Source: Paulinella micropora (Eukaryota; Cercozoa; Imbricatea; Euglyphida). Taken from it: 64,000 bases of DNA. The stretch lies in the NCBI GenBank assembly GCA_009731375.1, contig BJOX01000234.1:147922-211921 (forward strand), read 5' to 3'. Both the position numbers and the translations under genes were made by a program. The stretch's first letter is position 1. Every line of letters begins with the position of its first letter. The notes beneath the pieces were generated by a model. That model was not told the origin of the DNA and made no database searches. It worked only from the letters and a program-made list of their open reading frames with translations. Shown here one piece after another: positions 11,916 through 23,695 of this stretch.

Positions 11916-12112
11916 AACCGTAAAATTTGCTCTAAGCACTTTTGTGCTAGAGCGAAAAATCAAATCTGAGGGTGAAGGGGTTGTCTTTGTAATGTTTAAA
12001 ATTTTGGAGCGGGAACAATAGTTCCCGCTTAATTTATTACCGTAATTAACACTGCAGCGTTCACTTTTCAGTCTCCCTTACGGCCCACCCACTGATATTT
12101 GTGAAATGACGC
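11916..12112 (-). repeat. Split direct repeat A2 (~197 bp)
   Basis: It matches A1 (21304-21497) from GTAAAATTTGCTC to GAAATGACGC. The copies differ at one inner stretch: A2 has a small palindrome (GCGGGAACAATAGTTCCCGC) where A1 has a duplicated GCGTTCACTTTTCAGTCTC. Confidence 0.88.
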
Positions 12113-12116
12113 TTTT

Positions 12117-12186
12117 GCTGCGCAAGCTTGCAAAAACCTCATTTCACAGCACACACAACATGAGCTTCTCCCCTCTCTCCTAGGTC
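12117..12186 (-). repeat. Split direct repeat B1 (70 bp)
   Basis: It lies four bases from A2, as expected for the B1-A2 junction of PAT/Ngaro elements, and matches B2. Confidence 0.85.
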
Positions 12187-13399
12187 CAGTAAAGACCTCT
12201 GACTGCAAATGCCAAATTTTTCCGACCTTCCCAGTCTGATTGCATTATTTTTCCCGAATCATACCACAATCATTTGGCAAAAAGGAAGTACTTTACAGCA
12301 TATAGGCGATCTCAACGCAACGGCGGTTTTGCAAACGTAACGGCGGTCTGCTGGACTAAAGATTTTTGGTGCATCTTGCATAACTTTCCTTTATGGGAGT
12401 GTTTATGTGGTCGAACGACTGCTTCGCCAGCAGTATCGCTGTTCTTTCCAGTGAGACCTTGTTACCACAGTCACTGCATGTGTGCTGTAGGTCCGCATAG
12501 CGGAGGGGGGGGGCTGTCCTCTTTCGCAGAGCCACCAGATCCATACCGACCTCCGCCTCCACAACAATTGTGTGTCTCCGTCTCTGTCGTATCGCTGTCT
12601 GCTATGAGCCTATATTCTGTGTTTCGTCTCTTTTTCCTTTTGTGTCTGTTTGCAAGTGTGCATGTCTACGTGAGTGTAGCTCTCTAATTTCCTTCTTCTG
12701 GTTGGGTTTGTATCCTTCTTGATGTCAAAATACACAGATTTGTGTGCCGTTGTCGTGTGATTGATAATAACTCCGATGTCAAGTCGCTGGAAGTCGATTA
12801 CATGTATCATAGTGTCGTTACCATCGCAAGTTGTTGTAGTAAGAATAATAATTAATAGTATGTAGTTGTCGTTTTATGTTGTAATGTTTAGCGTTTTCTT
12901 GCAAACAATTGCATGTTTTTTTCAAAATGCTGTCAGCACCTACGTTTTTGGTGTTGATTCTCTTATGATATGGATGTAAGGACATACTGATAGTGTCGAA
13001 CCGACGCAGCACCCGTTTTTCTATGATCGACCCATGTGCCTGTCTCTGTTATGTTTGTAAAACGTATTTAACTAAAAAGTAGGGACTGTATATGACTTTC
13101 TTTTGCAATGGTTTACACTTGGCACACAATACTACTCTATCAGTTACAGTAGCAAGTGGTAGTGCTTATACAATAGTATCTATATGCAGTGTTACAGTTT
13201 TACATCATATCGTCCCAACACGATTTAAATCCGCAAGCTGTATGTCAATCTAGTGTGTTTCCGATCAATATTTACTAAAAAAATGTTTATGCTATTCCAA
13301 TGCAGACAATACTGTGAGCCATCATTAACTGACACGTGATAGTAATTAAAAAACCAGCTTTCGCGTAAGAGAGGGTCGATTTAGTTGATTACGTTGCCG
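12187..13399 (-). other. Non-coding 3' region of the tyrosine-recombinase element
   Basis: About 1.2 kb lies between the end of the recombinase and B1. Frames are short (the longest is ~137 codons on the plus strand, without a domain). I see no second gene. Confidence 0.45.
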
Positions 13400-14404
13400 G
13401 TCTGTAAGACACGTGTGATTGTTAGCTTGCTTTCCAAGCTTATGTCACGCAGGTATTTGTACACGCACGAACTTTTGTCTGACCACAGTCCTTGCCTTCT
13501 TATTGCGTAGATTCTCATTCCCAAACGAGCCGCTTCAGTCGGACCCGATTCTATTTGAATGGGATGCGTATATCGCTGGATCCAATCCAATTGCAGCAAC
13601 TTTCTTTTTCAAGAGACTTGATAGGGTGCAAGCACTCAGATGTCCCAATGCGTTGCCAGATAGCTTGAAGAAAAGAGGAGAGCTGTCGGTGAATGAATCC
13701 TTGAACGTGTCTTTTATGTATTTGAGGTATGCTCTGACCCACATGACGAAGAATGATTGGTTCCCTTGGCCGATAAAGACAAGCTTCTCGCCTTCCGCGT
13801 TTTTCAATTTCTCGAACCTGAGTACCATGTACTCGCACGGGCTGTTCCCGATGATGGTATGGTGGAACATGATGTCCGATACCTTCAATGCTACAATGTT
13901 ACTGACGCGCGCCATTGAGATCCACTGCAGTAATATTAACGTAGCATCTCTGCAGTCCCTCCATGTCACCAATGGTAATTGTAGTATCTTGAGCAGGTCG
14001 TCCCTCAATAAGGGGTATTTCCCCTCTCTCCCCGGTACAGCTTCTGCTACCGCTCTCTGTTTGGCCAATTGCACTAGCAGACTCTCGGTCGGGTCGTTAC
14101 TAGTGTGCAGTGCGTATTGGGATTTAATTGCAGCCAGGTGGCCAGTGATTGTTGACTGTGCATACCCACTCTCCGACATATATTTCAAATAGTGGGCAAT
14201 CGTTTTGTCTGAGGCAGGAAAGAAGATACGCCCGTGCTGCACGCACCACTTGAGGAATTGCCGGAGGGAAGCTTTGTATGTTTCCATTGTGGTGTCTCTC
14301 CGGCCCGCTTGGCTTGCCCAGATCGCTATCTCGTCGTCATCTAGTATTGCTGTCCCTGCAGGGCGTAAAATTATTTTAATGAGTAAAATCAAACAGCACT
14401 GCAA
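13400..14404 (-). pseudogene. Tyrosine recombinase (integrase) of the PAT/Ngaro-like element, frameshifted
   Basis: It would insert the circular cDNA by strand exchange through a catalytic tyrosine. The first ~110 residues form a phage-integrase SAM-like DNA-binding domain. The catalytic half has the first arginine box (MARVSNIVAL, around residue 170) and the H-x-x-R box (HSNR). Directly after HSNRIG the frame breaks at a GGG run near 13550. The rest of the fold continues in another frame (EAARLG ... RRQGLW ... VYKYLRD), which holds the expected catalytic tyrosine. A one-base loss explains this, so the copy is dead or the base was missed in sequencing. The N-terminus overlaps the RNase H frame by ~30 nt. 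Confidence 0.85.
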
Positions 14405-16502
14405 GCATGTGCCATGATGGTCTGTGCACGTGATATGGGTGTTTGTGCCACGTTGGAGCTAGAGTGTATGATGCGGGTGGCAGACTAAATGAATCTCTTG
14501 CATGTTCTAGAATCTGTGGCCACCAAGGTCTGGCTGGCCAATGCGGAAGGACAAATGCAACCCTTTTGCGGGATTTCATGGCAAGAAGGACTGACTGCCC
14601 TATTTGTCCGAAATTTGGTGCCCAAACATCGCGGCCCTCTAGGCGCCAACGTATGATAAGCCTTCCCATGACATCTGGATGGACAGTCAGGTTTGTCAAG
14701 CCTGCGGTCAGCGCCTTGGAGTTTCTGTCTGCCCTCGTGTTGTTAGCTCTCTCGACCCAGCCCCAAAGTTTGTTTCGTATGTTGAGCTGTCCTGTATAAA
14801 CGTCGTCCACCATCTTGCAGAGACATGTGAGGTGTGGTCGCTTGGACCCACCTTTTTGCAGGTCTATGACTGCGTTAGCTGAGTCGAACACAGTGAGGAC
14901 TGTATTACGATTCTGAAGGATGGATCTGAAATGGAGAGGTATCACAGTCGCAGCCCAGAGCTCTCGTTCCGTCGACGAATTACCGATCAATTCAGATGGT
15001 AGAGGGATTGTTACGTCTTCTTCAAGCACATGGCCCCCAACCGCGAACTCGCCTGCATCCACCCTCAACTCGACGTCCTGTCGAGGTTAAAATATTGCAC
15101 GTCTGCATTTGGCAGGATCCCTCAGGATGTGAAGCCAGTACTGCAGTTCTTGGCTTAGTTCTGACCCGCTCTGTGTAGTGACGCTTCTCCTATCGATTCT
15201 GTTGGCTGCGTTGACAGTCACCATCATTTCTCGAGTCATCAGCTGTGCGTTGGAGAGCGCCAGCTTGAGACTGATCAACGAAGATGCAGTTGAGTGCAGT
15301 TGGTGGACCGAAGCCCCTTGTGCGGAATGCACGTCCGCCAGGAGCTGGAGGATAGACTTGAGTAGTCTTTCCTTCTTGTCGTTCGGCACTCCCATCCACA
15401 AGTCCTTGCTGTTGATGACGTATCCCAAGTATTGTACCTCATCCAAGGGTTCCCACTGCGTCTTCTCGGAAGTGGGAAGACCAAGCTAGGCAAACAGCGT
15501 CTTGATGAACGTAGGTATGCCATCGTTGGTGCGTAGGAATTTGACAGCGAATAGGAAGTCGTCTGCATATTGCATGGATGGCAAGTTCAAGGTCCTTATC
15601 AGCTTCACGACGACCCTCATGATCTTCCCAAACCAAAACGGCGCAGAACAGAACCCATATAGTAGCGTCTTGTTCTGATAGGTTTTGCTCCTGTGTCTGA
15701 AGGCAGAGTATGGTGTACTTTTCCTAGCAAGCGGAATGGAATAAAACGCGCGTTGCAGATCCACCACGAACATCTTTGTGCCGCTGTCTCCGTCGAGTAC
15801 CATCTGAATGTCCTTTTCCAGCGTCTCCATTGTGAAAGGAGCCTTGGCTTGGAAGGAATTACTGAACCGTTTGTCAGTGCACAGCTTCGTCTTCTTGACT
15901 CCCGCTGGGTCAGCCAGCACTTGGAGATGCTCGATCATGATGCATTCCTCCCTCTTCACTTCTACCGCGTCTCCACGGGTAAGCATGTCGTCAATTTGGT
16001 CGTCGACGAATGAAATGTTCTCGAAGTAACTTGGGTGGTTCATAAAATCGGTCGCTGGAGGCTCACGCTCAAATCTGAGTTCTACACCATATGCGAGCCA
16101 TGATAGCACCACTGCGTCCGCCCCTATTGCCTTCCAGAACCCAAGCCTTGCCTTGACTGCATGTGCCGGTTCCTTTGAGTCTGCCCACGGGTTGCATCTA
16201 TTGTATGTCTCACCCATCGTCAAGATCTTCTGCTTGACCTCCTCTAACGAGCCCGAGCTATACTGTTCGACAGCTACTTGTGGTGTTGTCAAAAGCCAGG
16301 ATACGTATGATACCTCCGCTGGTGTCGGCACTGTCTGCCTTGATGTGCAAAAATATGCAAGATGACTAATCTTCTTGCACCATACACACACCATGTCCTG
16401 AGAGTAGTCTTTAAATACTTTGGACTTCGGTGCCTTGTGAGGGAGGAAGTCAGAAATCTTTCCTTGCAAGAGGACCCGTTGCTGTCTATCATAACACAGC
16501 AA
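14376..16502 (-). pseudogene. Reverse transcriptase and RNase H of the PAT/Ngaro-like element
   Basis: It copies element RNA into cDNA. The first segment (16502-15486) starts with a CCHC zinc knuckle (C39, C42, H47, C52), then RT fingers and palm with the catalytic YADD at residues 312-315 and the upstream VVDLQRAFYSIP box. The RT connection continues in a second frame (15446-15087; QYLGYVINS ... QLHSTASSLISLK). RNase H follows in a third frame (15068-14376), with VDAG, the ERELWA glutamate, VFDSANAV and a final RADRN aspartate. The C-terminal WPARPWWPQIL stretch is typical of the DIRS/Ngaro class. At least two frame breaks separate the parts. Confidence 0.85.
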
Positions 16503-16697
16503 GATCGCGAATCAGTACTATTAATAAATCACGCGATGAAGTATGAAAATAGAAGCGTTTGCCGGACGCAATAGTATTAATTCCATCGGGGCGTGATGCC
16601 GTGTGACAAGTACCATCTTTAAGGGAATCTAGTAAAATACCGGGGCGTGTTGCCGAACCAAATTTGAGAAAGAAAATAATGATAATAATAATAATAA

Positions 16698-16929
16698 TAG
16701 TGCTTCTCTGTCAATGGCTGATGCATTTCTGCACATGCGCCTCCATCGTCTCACCCGTGAGGGGAGTACGAAGAATTGACGATAAGCTCTAATGACACCC
16801 CCGCAAGGGCAGTTCCAACACTTCCAGACGGGCCGCTATGTTCAATGAAAATACTAGTCCAGAAATAGATCGGTATGTTCAATGAAAATACTGGTGGCAC
16901 CGACGGGAATCGAACTGGCGACAGGGCCC

Positions 16930-16931
<2 letters not shown>
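16698..16931 (-). mobile_element. SINE family 1, copy (head truncated)
   Basis: Reverse-complement copy of the tRNA-derived SINE best seen at 55150-55467. It keeps the 3' body and the B-box side of the tRNA head but stops at GGGCCC, where the AAT tail of another copy begins (16932-16981). The AAT tail of this copy is at 16680-16697. Confidence 0.85.
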
Positions 16932-16982
<51 letters not shown>

Positions 16983-16984
<2 letters not shown>

Positions 16985-17033
16985 GTGCTTCTCTGTCAAT
17001 GGCTGATGCATTTCTGCACATGCGCCTCCATCG
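16983..17033 (-). mobile_element. SINE family 1, 3' end, continues into gap
   Basis: The 3' end of another copy, with its AAT tail at 16932-16982, is cut by the N run. Confidence 0.85.
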
Positions 17034-17674
17034 NNNNNNNNNNNNNNNNNNNNNNNNNNNNNNNNNNNNNNNNNNNNNNNNNNNNNNNNNNNNNNNNNNN
17101 NNNNNNNNNNNNNNNNNNNNNNNNNNNNNNNNNNNNNNNNNNNNNNNNNNNNNNNNNNNNNNNNNNNNNNNNNNNNNNNNNNNNNNNNNNNNNNNNNNNN
17201 NNNNNNNNNNNNNNNNNNNNNNNNNNNNNNNNNNNNNNNNNNNNNNNNNNNNNNNNNNNNNNNNNNNNNNNNNNNNNNNNNNNNNNNNNNNNNNNNNNNN
17301 NNNNNNNNNNNNNNNNNNNNNNNNNNNNNNNNNNNNNNNNNNNNNNNNNNNNNNNNNNNNNNNNNNNNNNNNNNNNNNNNNNNNNNNNNNNNNNNNNNNN
17401 NNNNNNNNNNNNNNNNNNNNNNNNNNNNNNNNNNNNNNNNNNNNNNNNNNNNNNNNNNNNNNNNNNNNNNNNNNNNNNNNNNNNNNNNNNNNNNNNNNNN
17501 NNNNNNNNNNNNNNNNNNNNNNNNNNNNNNNNNNNNNNNNNNNNNNNNNNNNNNNNNNNNNNNNNNNNNNNNNNNNNNNNNNNNNNNNNNNNNNNNNNNN
17601 NNNNNNNNNNNNNNNNNNNNNNNNNNNNNNNNNNNNNNNNNNNNNNNNNNNNNNNNNNNNNNNNNNNNNNNNNN
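17034..17674. other. Assembly gap, 641 Ns
   Basis: Unknown sequence flanked on the left by a SINE. Open frames that cross it have no meaning. Confidence 0.99.
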
Positions 17675-17998
17675 CTGTGAAGTGCATGAAGAGCTAGATG
17701 CGAGGGTGTTAGCTGAAGAGAAGAACTCGGAGACACTACGCTGCGCTCCCGAACCCCTCTCTCTAGCCAGGACGTCCACACTGCGCGGACGGCCGCGCCG
17801 CGCAACATCAACGTCACTTGGGGGAGAGGGTGGGACAGAAGCTGATGGAACCTCAGTGAGGTCAATCACCTCCTCGCCCCCATCCTCCACCCCAAGCTCC
17901 TCCCTTTTACCCTCCCTAGCAGACCAACACTCAGACACATATGATCCAAACAACACATCCAACTTTGGAGGGGGACGCAACGCTTTAACCCCTAACAA
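17675..17998 (-). CDS. Fragment of a possible coding region with a SUMO-interaction-like motif
   Basis: A minus-strand frame enters the gap from 17998. It is acidic and proline/serine-rich, with EEVIDLTE, which resembles a SUMO-interacting motif, and RRGRPRS, which resembles an AT-hook core. The plus strand is also open over the same stretch (17682-18041) but is less protein-like. No start, intron or family can be fixed. It might belong to the interrupted retrotransposon or to a host gene. Confidence 0.3.
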
Positions 17999-18117
17999 CG
18001 CAGCAAGCCTAAAGTTACTGCGGAAGCACGACTTCCCCTGAAAAACTTACAAAACAATCGTGATTGATCCACAGGCGACATATCATCCCAACCCTGCCGC
18101 ACAGAGCCCTCCCGAAT

Positions 18118-18133
18118 AATAATAATAATTTTG

Positions 18134-18214
<81 letters not shown>

Positions 18215-19139
18215 GTGCTTCTCTGTCAATGGCTGATGCATTTCTGGACATGCGCCTCCATCGTCTCACCCGTGAGGGGAGTACGAAGAATTGACGATAN
18301 NNNNNNNNNNNNNNNNNNNNNNNNNNNNNNNNNNNNNNNNNNNNNNNNNNNNNNNNNNNNNNNNNNNNNNNNNNNNNNNNNNNNNNNNNNNNNNNNNNNN
18401 NNNNNNNNNNNNNNNNNNNNNNNNNNNNNNNNNNNNNNNNNNNNNNNNNNNNNNNNNNNNNNNNNNNNNNNNNNNNNNNNNNNNNNNNNNNNNNNNNNNN
18501 NNNNNNNNNNNNNNNNNNNNNNNNNNNNNNNNNNNNNNNNNNNNNNNNNNNNNNNNNNNNNNNNNNNNNNNNNNNNNNNNNNNNNNNNNNNNNNNNNNNN
18601 NNNNNNNNNNNNNNNNNNNNNNNNNNNNNNNNNNNNNNNNNNNNNNNNNNNNNNNNNNNNNNNNNNNNNNNNNNNNNNNNNNNNNNNNNNNNNNNNNNNN
18701 NNNNNNNNNNNNNNNNNNNNNNNNNNNNNNNNNNNNNNNNNNNNNNNNNNNNNNNNNNNNNNNNNNNNNNNNNNNNNNNNNNNNNNNNNNNNNNNNNNNN
18801 NNNNNNNNNNNNNNNNNNNNNNNNNNNNNNNNNNNNNNNNNNNNNNNNNNNNNNNNNNNNNNNNNNNNNNNNNNNNNNNNNNNNNNNNNNNNNNNNNNNN
18901 NNNNNNNNNNNNNNNNNNNNNNNNNNNNNNNNNNNNNNNNNNNNNNNNNNNNNNNNNNNNNNNNNNNNNNNNNNNNNNNNNNNNNNNNNNNNNNNNNNNN
19001 NNNNNNNNNNNNNNNNNNNNNNNNNNNNNNNNNNNNNNNNNNNNNNNNNNNNNNNNNNNNNNNNNNNNNNNNNNNNNNNNNNNNNNNNNNNNNNNNNNNA
19101 CTGGAATCGAACTGGCGACAGGGCCCAGATGGTAAATAA
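18118..19139 (-). mobile_element. SINE family 1 copy spanning an 800-N gap
   Basis: An AAT tail (18118-18213), the SINE 3' body (18214-18299), the gap (18300-19099) and the tRNA-like head (19100-19133) lie in the right order and orientation for one or more SINE copies. The gap length is much greater than the missing ~150 bp of a single copy, so it either hides other DNA or has an arbitrary size. Confidence 0.75.
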
Positions 19140-19450
19140 TAATAATAATAATGATAATAATACTATATCTGAATCGTACTGATGCAGCTAATGGCATATC
19201 CTCAACGGACATAAGCATCCAATACCCTTGTTCGAGGTCCTCCACCCCCCCGTGTCAGTCTCTCGCCTGATGATCGGGGCCACCGATGGAGCTCCTGAGG
19301 GCAAGACTGCACTAAGCCGAGGTTATTCCGCAGTCCCAGCAACCTCTTGCAAGACGTCACCGAATGTGCAAGTGCATACACCAAGCGCGGTTGCTAGAGC
19401 TGCCTCGAAACCCCACCCATAACAATCTGGTGTCTGCTGGGTCCTGGGCT
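19140..19450 (-). mobile_element. SINE-like family 2, copy 1
   Basis: About 300 bp match 55545-55870 in reverse orientation (for example GGGACTGCGGAATAACC and CTCAGGAGCTCCATCGG). Its 3' end (GCATCAGTACG ... GATATAGT) is followed by an ATT-type tail. No A/B boxes were recognised. Confidence 0.75.
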
Positions 19451-19574
19451 ATCAACCAGCATATGTGGAGTTTAAGATCTTTTACGCGCGCAACGACCCT
19501 CCTCCCCAGCATCTACCACCAAAGGGTTATGAGTTGGCGTCACAGTTTAACGCCTTGAGGCCATTGGGTTTTGA

Positions 19575-19902
<328 letters not shown>

Positions 19903-20054
19903 CAAAGGAAATAAATAAAATCTATTTAATGACATAACAAAACGAGCCTAAGTCAGTGACAGCGTGATGCGAGTCATGCGCGTGTTGCTGTGTAGTGCCT
20001 GTCATGCGCGTGAAGCGTCGTCTGACAATTTTACTTTCGATTGGCTGTAACAGC

Positions 20055-21284
20055 TCAGTTGCTAGAACGCTGTGGGCGCAGGCTCTGATTCAAAGTCCAG
20101 CAGTGCTCGGCGGTGTGGCAGCGTTTGTTGCAGTGAGTGCAAATGACTGCTGTACGTGCGTGCTGTGCGGTGTATGCTGTCTGCATGGCGGGCGCAAGCG
20201 TGATGATGCATTGTGTAGGTTGGGCCACGTACTGGATTTGCGGCACTGGTGCTGCTCCTTGCTGCGGAGGCATGAAACCGGGGACACTTTGCCACGCCAG
20301 CGGTTGCTGCTGTTGGCCATGCTGCTGCTGGTTCTGCCCTTGCGCAGTGTTCGCGCCGTACGAACCCTGAGGGCAGCTTCTCGCCCAGTGCTGGTTGGAT
20401 CCGCAGATATGGCATGCCCCACGGTTCTGACGTCCACCACGTATACGCGGGTCGGTCGCCCTCGAGTTGGTCGTAGTAGGGCGAATCGGCTCCAGGTACG
20501 GGGCCACTTCGTCCGCAATCACTAGCTTTTTACCCACCAGTAGCATCTTGGCCTCGGCGTCTTCCACCTGTATTTGGTTGGGACACCCATATCCATAGCC
20601 AGTGTGGCCAGCGCGTTCTTGTTGTTTCGCACATAGGCGTTGCTCTCCAGAATCTGCAAAATTATCTTCGCCACGACGAAGTAACTGCTGTGTGATGGCT
20701 TGTCGATCAGCTTCGAGTTGCGCTGGCTCGATTCCTGCTTGGTAGCTTGGATCATCCCCTGCACCTTGTCAGTTTCTCGCGAAGTCATCAGTGACCGCCC
20801 GCGTCTCCTCCCTAAGTGCGTTGCGCAGCATATCTCCAATGCTTGCCATCGTACTTGCGTCCAGCCGAGTGGAGTGGTGGCCGCTTGTGTCGGTGCGATC
20901 GCGAGGTGGAATAGTGGCAGCCGTCGTCGTAGTCGTCGTCGTACCTTGCCCTATCACGGTCTGCTGCTGGTGTAGCGATGGTGCTCCAAATAGGTTTACA
21001 GGGTTGAGTGGTGAAGCAGATGCAGATGGTTGGGTGTTACCAGTGCTTCCACCTGCTCCAGCACCGCTCGAGCCAGTCGCGGGAAGCCCAGTGGCCGGCA
21101 GACTAGTACTCGATGTAGCAGCAAAAGTAGTTGAAATAGTCATGTTTCCCACACCGAATGCAGGGCCGCCTCCGTTGTTGCCGCTGCTGCTGCTGGCTGC
21201 GCTTGTCTTTTTGTTGTCATCACCCTGTTGAGCTCTGCGCTTCCTAGTAGGCCTTGGGGTCCTTTGTCCAGCTGCAGCTGACAT
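20055..21284 (-). pseudogene. gag: Gag-like protein of the PAT/Ngaro-like element
   Basis: This would encode the nucleic-acid-binding structural protein. It starts at 21284 with a basic, serine/threonine/glycine-rich N-terminus and continues through two frame changes (near 20770 and 20570). It ends with two perfect C-x2-C-x4-H-x4-C zinc knuckles (CHICGSNQHWARSC and CTHCNKRCHTAEHC) flanking a glutamine/proline-rich linker. Its position directly after repeat A1 and upstream of the RT on the same strand makes it the gag of this element. Two indels break it. Confidence 0.78.
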
Positions 21285-21303
21285 CTCGATTTCCCAAATT
21301 CAC

Positions 21304-21497
21304 AACTGTAAAATTTGCTCTAAGCACTTTTGTGATAGAGCGAAAAATCAAATCTGAGGGTGAAGGGGTTATCTTTGTAATGTTTAAAATTTTGGAGCGT
21401 TCACTTTTCAGTCTCGATTTATTACCGTAATTAACACTGCAGCGTTCACTTTTCAGTCTCCCTTACGGCCCACCCACTGATATTTGTGAAATGACGC
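21304..21497 (-). repeat. Split direct repeat A1 (5' end of the element)
   Basis: Direct repeat of A2 (11916-12112), ~20 bp upstream of the gag start. It would be the 5' terminal repeat. Confidence 0.88.
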
Positions 21498-21775
21498 ATA
21501 CCGTGGATATGCAAAATATTTGGACATAGAGCTGCAAAACGGTCAAATATGAATATGTCCTACGAAGCTTACACAGGTGAGAAGAAAACCCTCCAAATAT
21601 TGAAAAGTTTGTTTTATTTTCCAATATTGCCATCAAACACTGGAAGACCCTTTGTGTGCTGTTCCATTACAGTATTGAAGGACAAAGGACCACATGTGGA
21701 CCGGGCCGGCGCGGCCATGCTCAATTAGACAAGCTAGACGATCGACTACTGTGAACTACTCATAGCTATCTACTA
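21498..21775. other. Unique spacer, nothing recognised
   Basis: About 280 bp flank the tyrosine-recombinase element. No supported feature. Confidence 0.5.
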
Positions 21776-22159
21776 TCTACCTACCTACCTACCTACCTAC
21801 CTACCTACCTACCTACCTACCTACCTACCCACCTACCTACCTACCTACCTACCTACCTACCTACCTACCTACCTACCTACCTACCTACCTACCTACCTAC
21901 CTACCTACCTACCTACCTACCTACCTACCTACCTACCTACCTACCTACCCACACCTGCCTACCTACCTACCCACACCTACCTACCCACAACCCCTACCTA
22001 CCTACCCACACCTACCTACCCACAACCCCTACCTACCTACCCCTCCCTCCCTCCCTCCCTACCTACCTCCTACCTACCTCCTACCTACCTACCTACCTAC
22101 CTACCTCCCCACCCTTCCTACCTCCCACTCTTCCTACTACATACCTTACCTATCTATCA

Positions 22160-22191
<32 letters not shown>

Positions 22192-22196
22192 GTCTG

Positions 22197-22227
<31 letters not shown>

Positions 22228-22298
22228 GTCTATCTATCCATCTATCTATTTATCTATCTAAATATCCATCTATCTATCTATCTATCTCTCTCTGTCTC

Positions 22299-22339
<41 letters not shown>

Positions 22340-22516
22340 ATATCTATCTATCTATCTATCTATCTACCTACCTACCTACCTACCTACCTACCTATCTACC
22401 TATCTACCTATCTACCTATCTACCTATCTATCTATCTCTCTATCTCTCTATCTCTCTCTCTATATATATCTATCTATCTATCTATATCTCTCTCTATCTC
22501 TCTCTATCTATCTATC
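21776..22516. repeat. CTAC then TATC microsatellite
   Basis: CTAC arrays (21776-22140) with CCAC and CTCC variants pass into TATC arrays (22145-22516) with TCTC variants. Confidence 0.95.
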
Positions 22517-23055
22517 GGGTCGCGGCCTGCGGGAAACCGCAAGGTGCAGCAGGCGAGGTAACGCTCGTCGGATGCTCAAAGGATGTGGCCACGCAGGGAA
22601 TAATGGATAACCCGCAGCCAAGTCCTTCTTGTGAGGCTACCCCGCGCACGGCTCCTAATCGGTTTACTACCGCTGCTCCGCTTAGCGGACCCGGTAGTCA
22701 TCCGTCGCTGCTGTCTAGTGGTAGCCTGGCAAATGGAAAGGTTCGGAGACTAGACGGGAGTGGGATGTTCCTGTGTGCGGGTAGGCACATACGCAGGGAG
22801 ATCTTAAGGTATTGTCCGGCCGCCGCGAAAGTGGTCGCCTTGGATAAAGCTCGAGGGTTGGTGTACCCCTCGGGCCCGAGCCTTGGCGGGGCACGTGATC
22901 ACGAATACGTGTTTCGAACCAGTCTGAGCCCTCCAGCCAGGAAGGGTTCAGACTGCACATTTTCGGGGCCTAGTGCCCATCTCCAGCCTGCTGCCCAGCC
23001 ACTAACTGGGGGCGGGGTGGAATGGATGCTTAGTTTTTCGGATGTGCAGAGCTGA
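22517..23055 (+). ncRNA. Group I intron (ribozyme core) embedded in TATC microsatellite
   Basis: The core elements of a group I self-splicing intron are present in order. The P element has TGCGGG (22528-22533), which pairs perfectly with CCCGCA of the Q element (22611-22616) to form P4. Q reads AACCCGCAGCCAAGTCC and AGCC/GGCT can form P6. R reads GGTTCGGAGACTAGACGG (22740-22757) and S reads TTAAGGTATTGTCC (22804-22817), giving the P7 guanosine site. The sequence style is that of nuclear rDNA group IC introns. No rRNA exon flanks it: TATC arrays abut both ends. I could not find P1 or a good 5' strand for P3, so the 5' end may be truncated. No homing endonuclease frame is evident. Confidence 0.82.
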
Positions 23056-23066
23056 CAGACCAAACA

Positions 23067-23100
<34 letters not shown>

Positions 23101-23220
23101 CCTACCTACTTACCTACTTACCTACCTACCTACCTACCTACCAACCTACCTACCTACCTACCTATCTATCTATCTATCTCTATCTATCTATCTATCTGTC
23201 TATCTATCTATCTATCTATC
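23056..23220. repeat. TATC / CTAC microsatellite
   Basis: TATC, CTAC, TATC arrays directly follow the group I intron. Confidence 0.95.
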
Positions 23221-23618
23221 TTGGGGTGCCTTATGTGTGCCTAGCCATACGCCTATAAGTCACATGCCGAAATAGCGACGGGAAGCACAATCCTGTTCCC
23301 TCAGGGTGCCCTTTCTCGCTTGTTGAGCCCGGAATAAAACCCACAGTGCTCTGTCGGTTTATACTAGACTGTCGAACAGTCTCGAAACTCCATCTGCTTA
23401 CTGGGCCCTCTGTAATGGAGGTGGGAGCTCGTTCTGCAAGGGGCGCTTTATGGAACGAGCCCTGGCCCCGCCTGGTACTAGGGAGCTTTGGTATTGCCTG
23501 TATCAGTCCCTTCCGTGCAAACATCACGGCTTAGCTGGGCATCGGGTTAATACTTTACCCACAGACTTCCTGGTTGACGAAATCAGAAGCTCCTTTTTTC
23601 TGACATTAGTCGATATTT
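23221..23618 (+). mobile_element. ~400-bp cassette of unknown type between TATC arrays
   Basis: A unique unit begins CTTGGGGTGCC right after a TATC array and ends before another (23619-23695). It shares no sequence with the neighbouring cassettes but has the same placement. The longest frames (~98 codons) show no domain. It could be a non-coding retroposon. Confidence 0.5.
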
Positions 23619-23695
23619 CATCTATCTATCGATCTATCGATCTATCTATCTATCTATCGATCTATCTACTATCTATCTATCTATCTATCTATCCA

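Noticed and set aside
16751-19245. Frames of 230-415 codons across the N gaps
   Set aside because: Most of their length is undetermined sequence.
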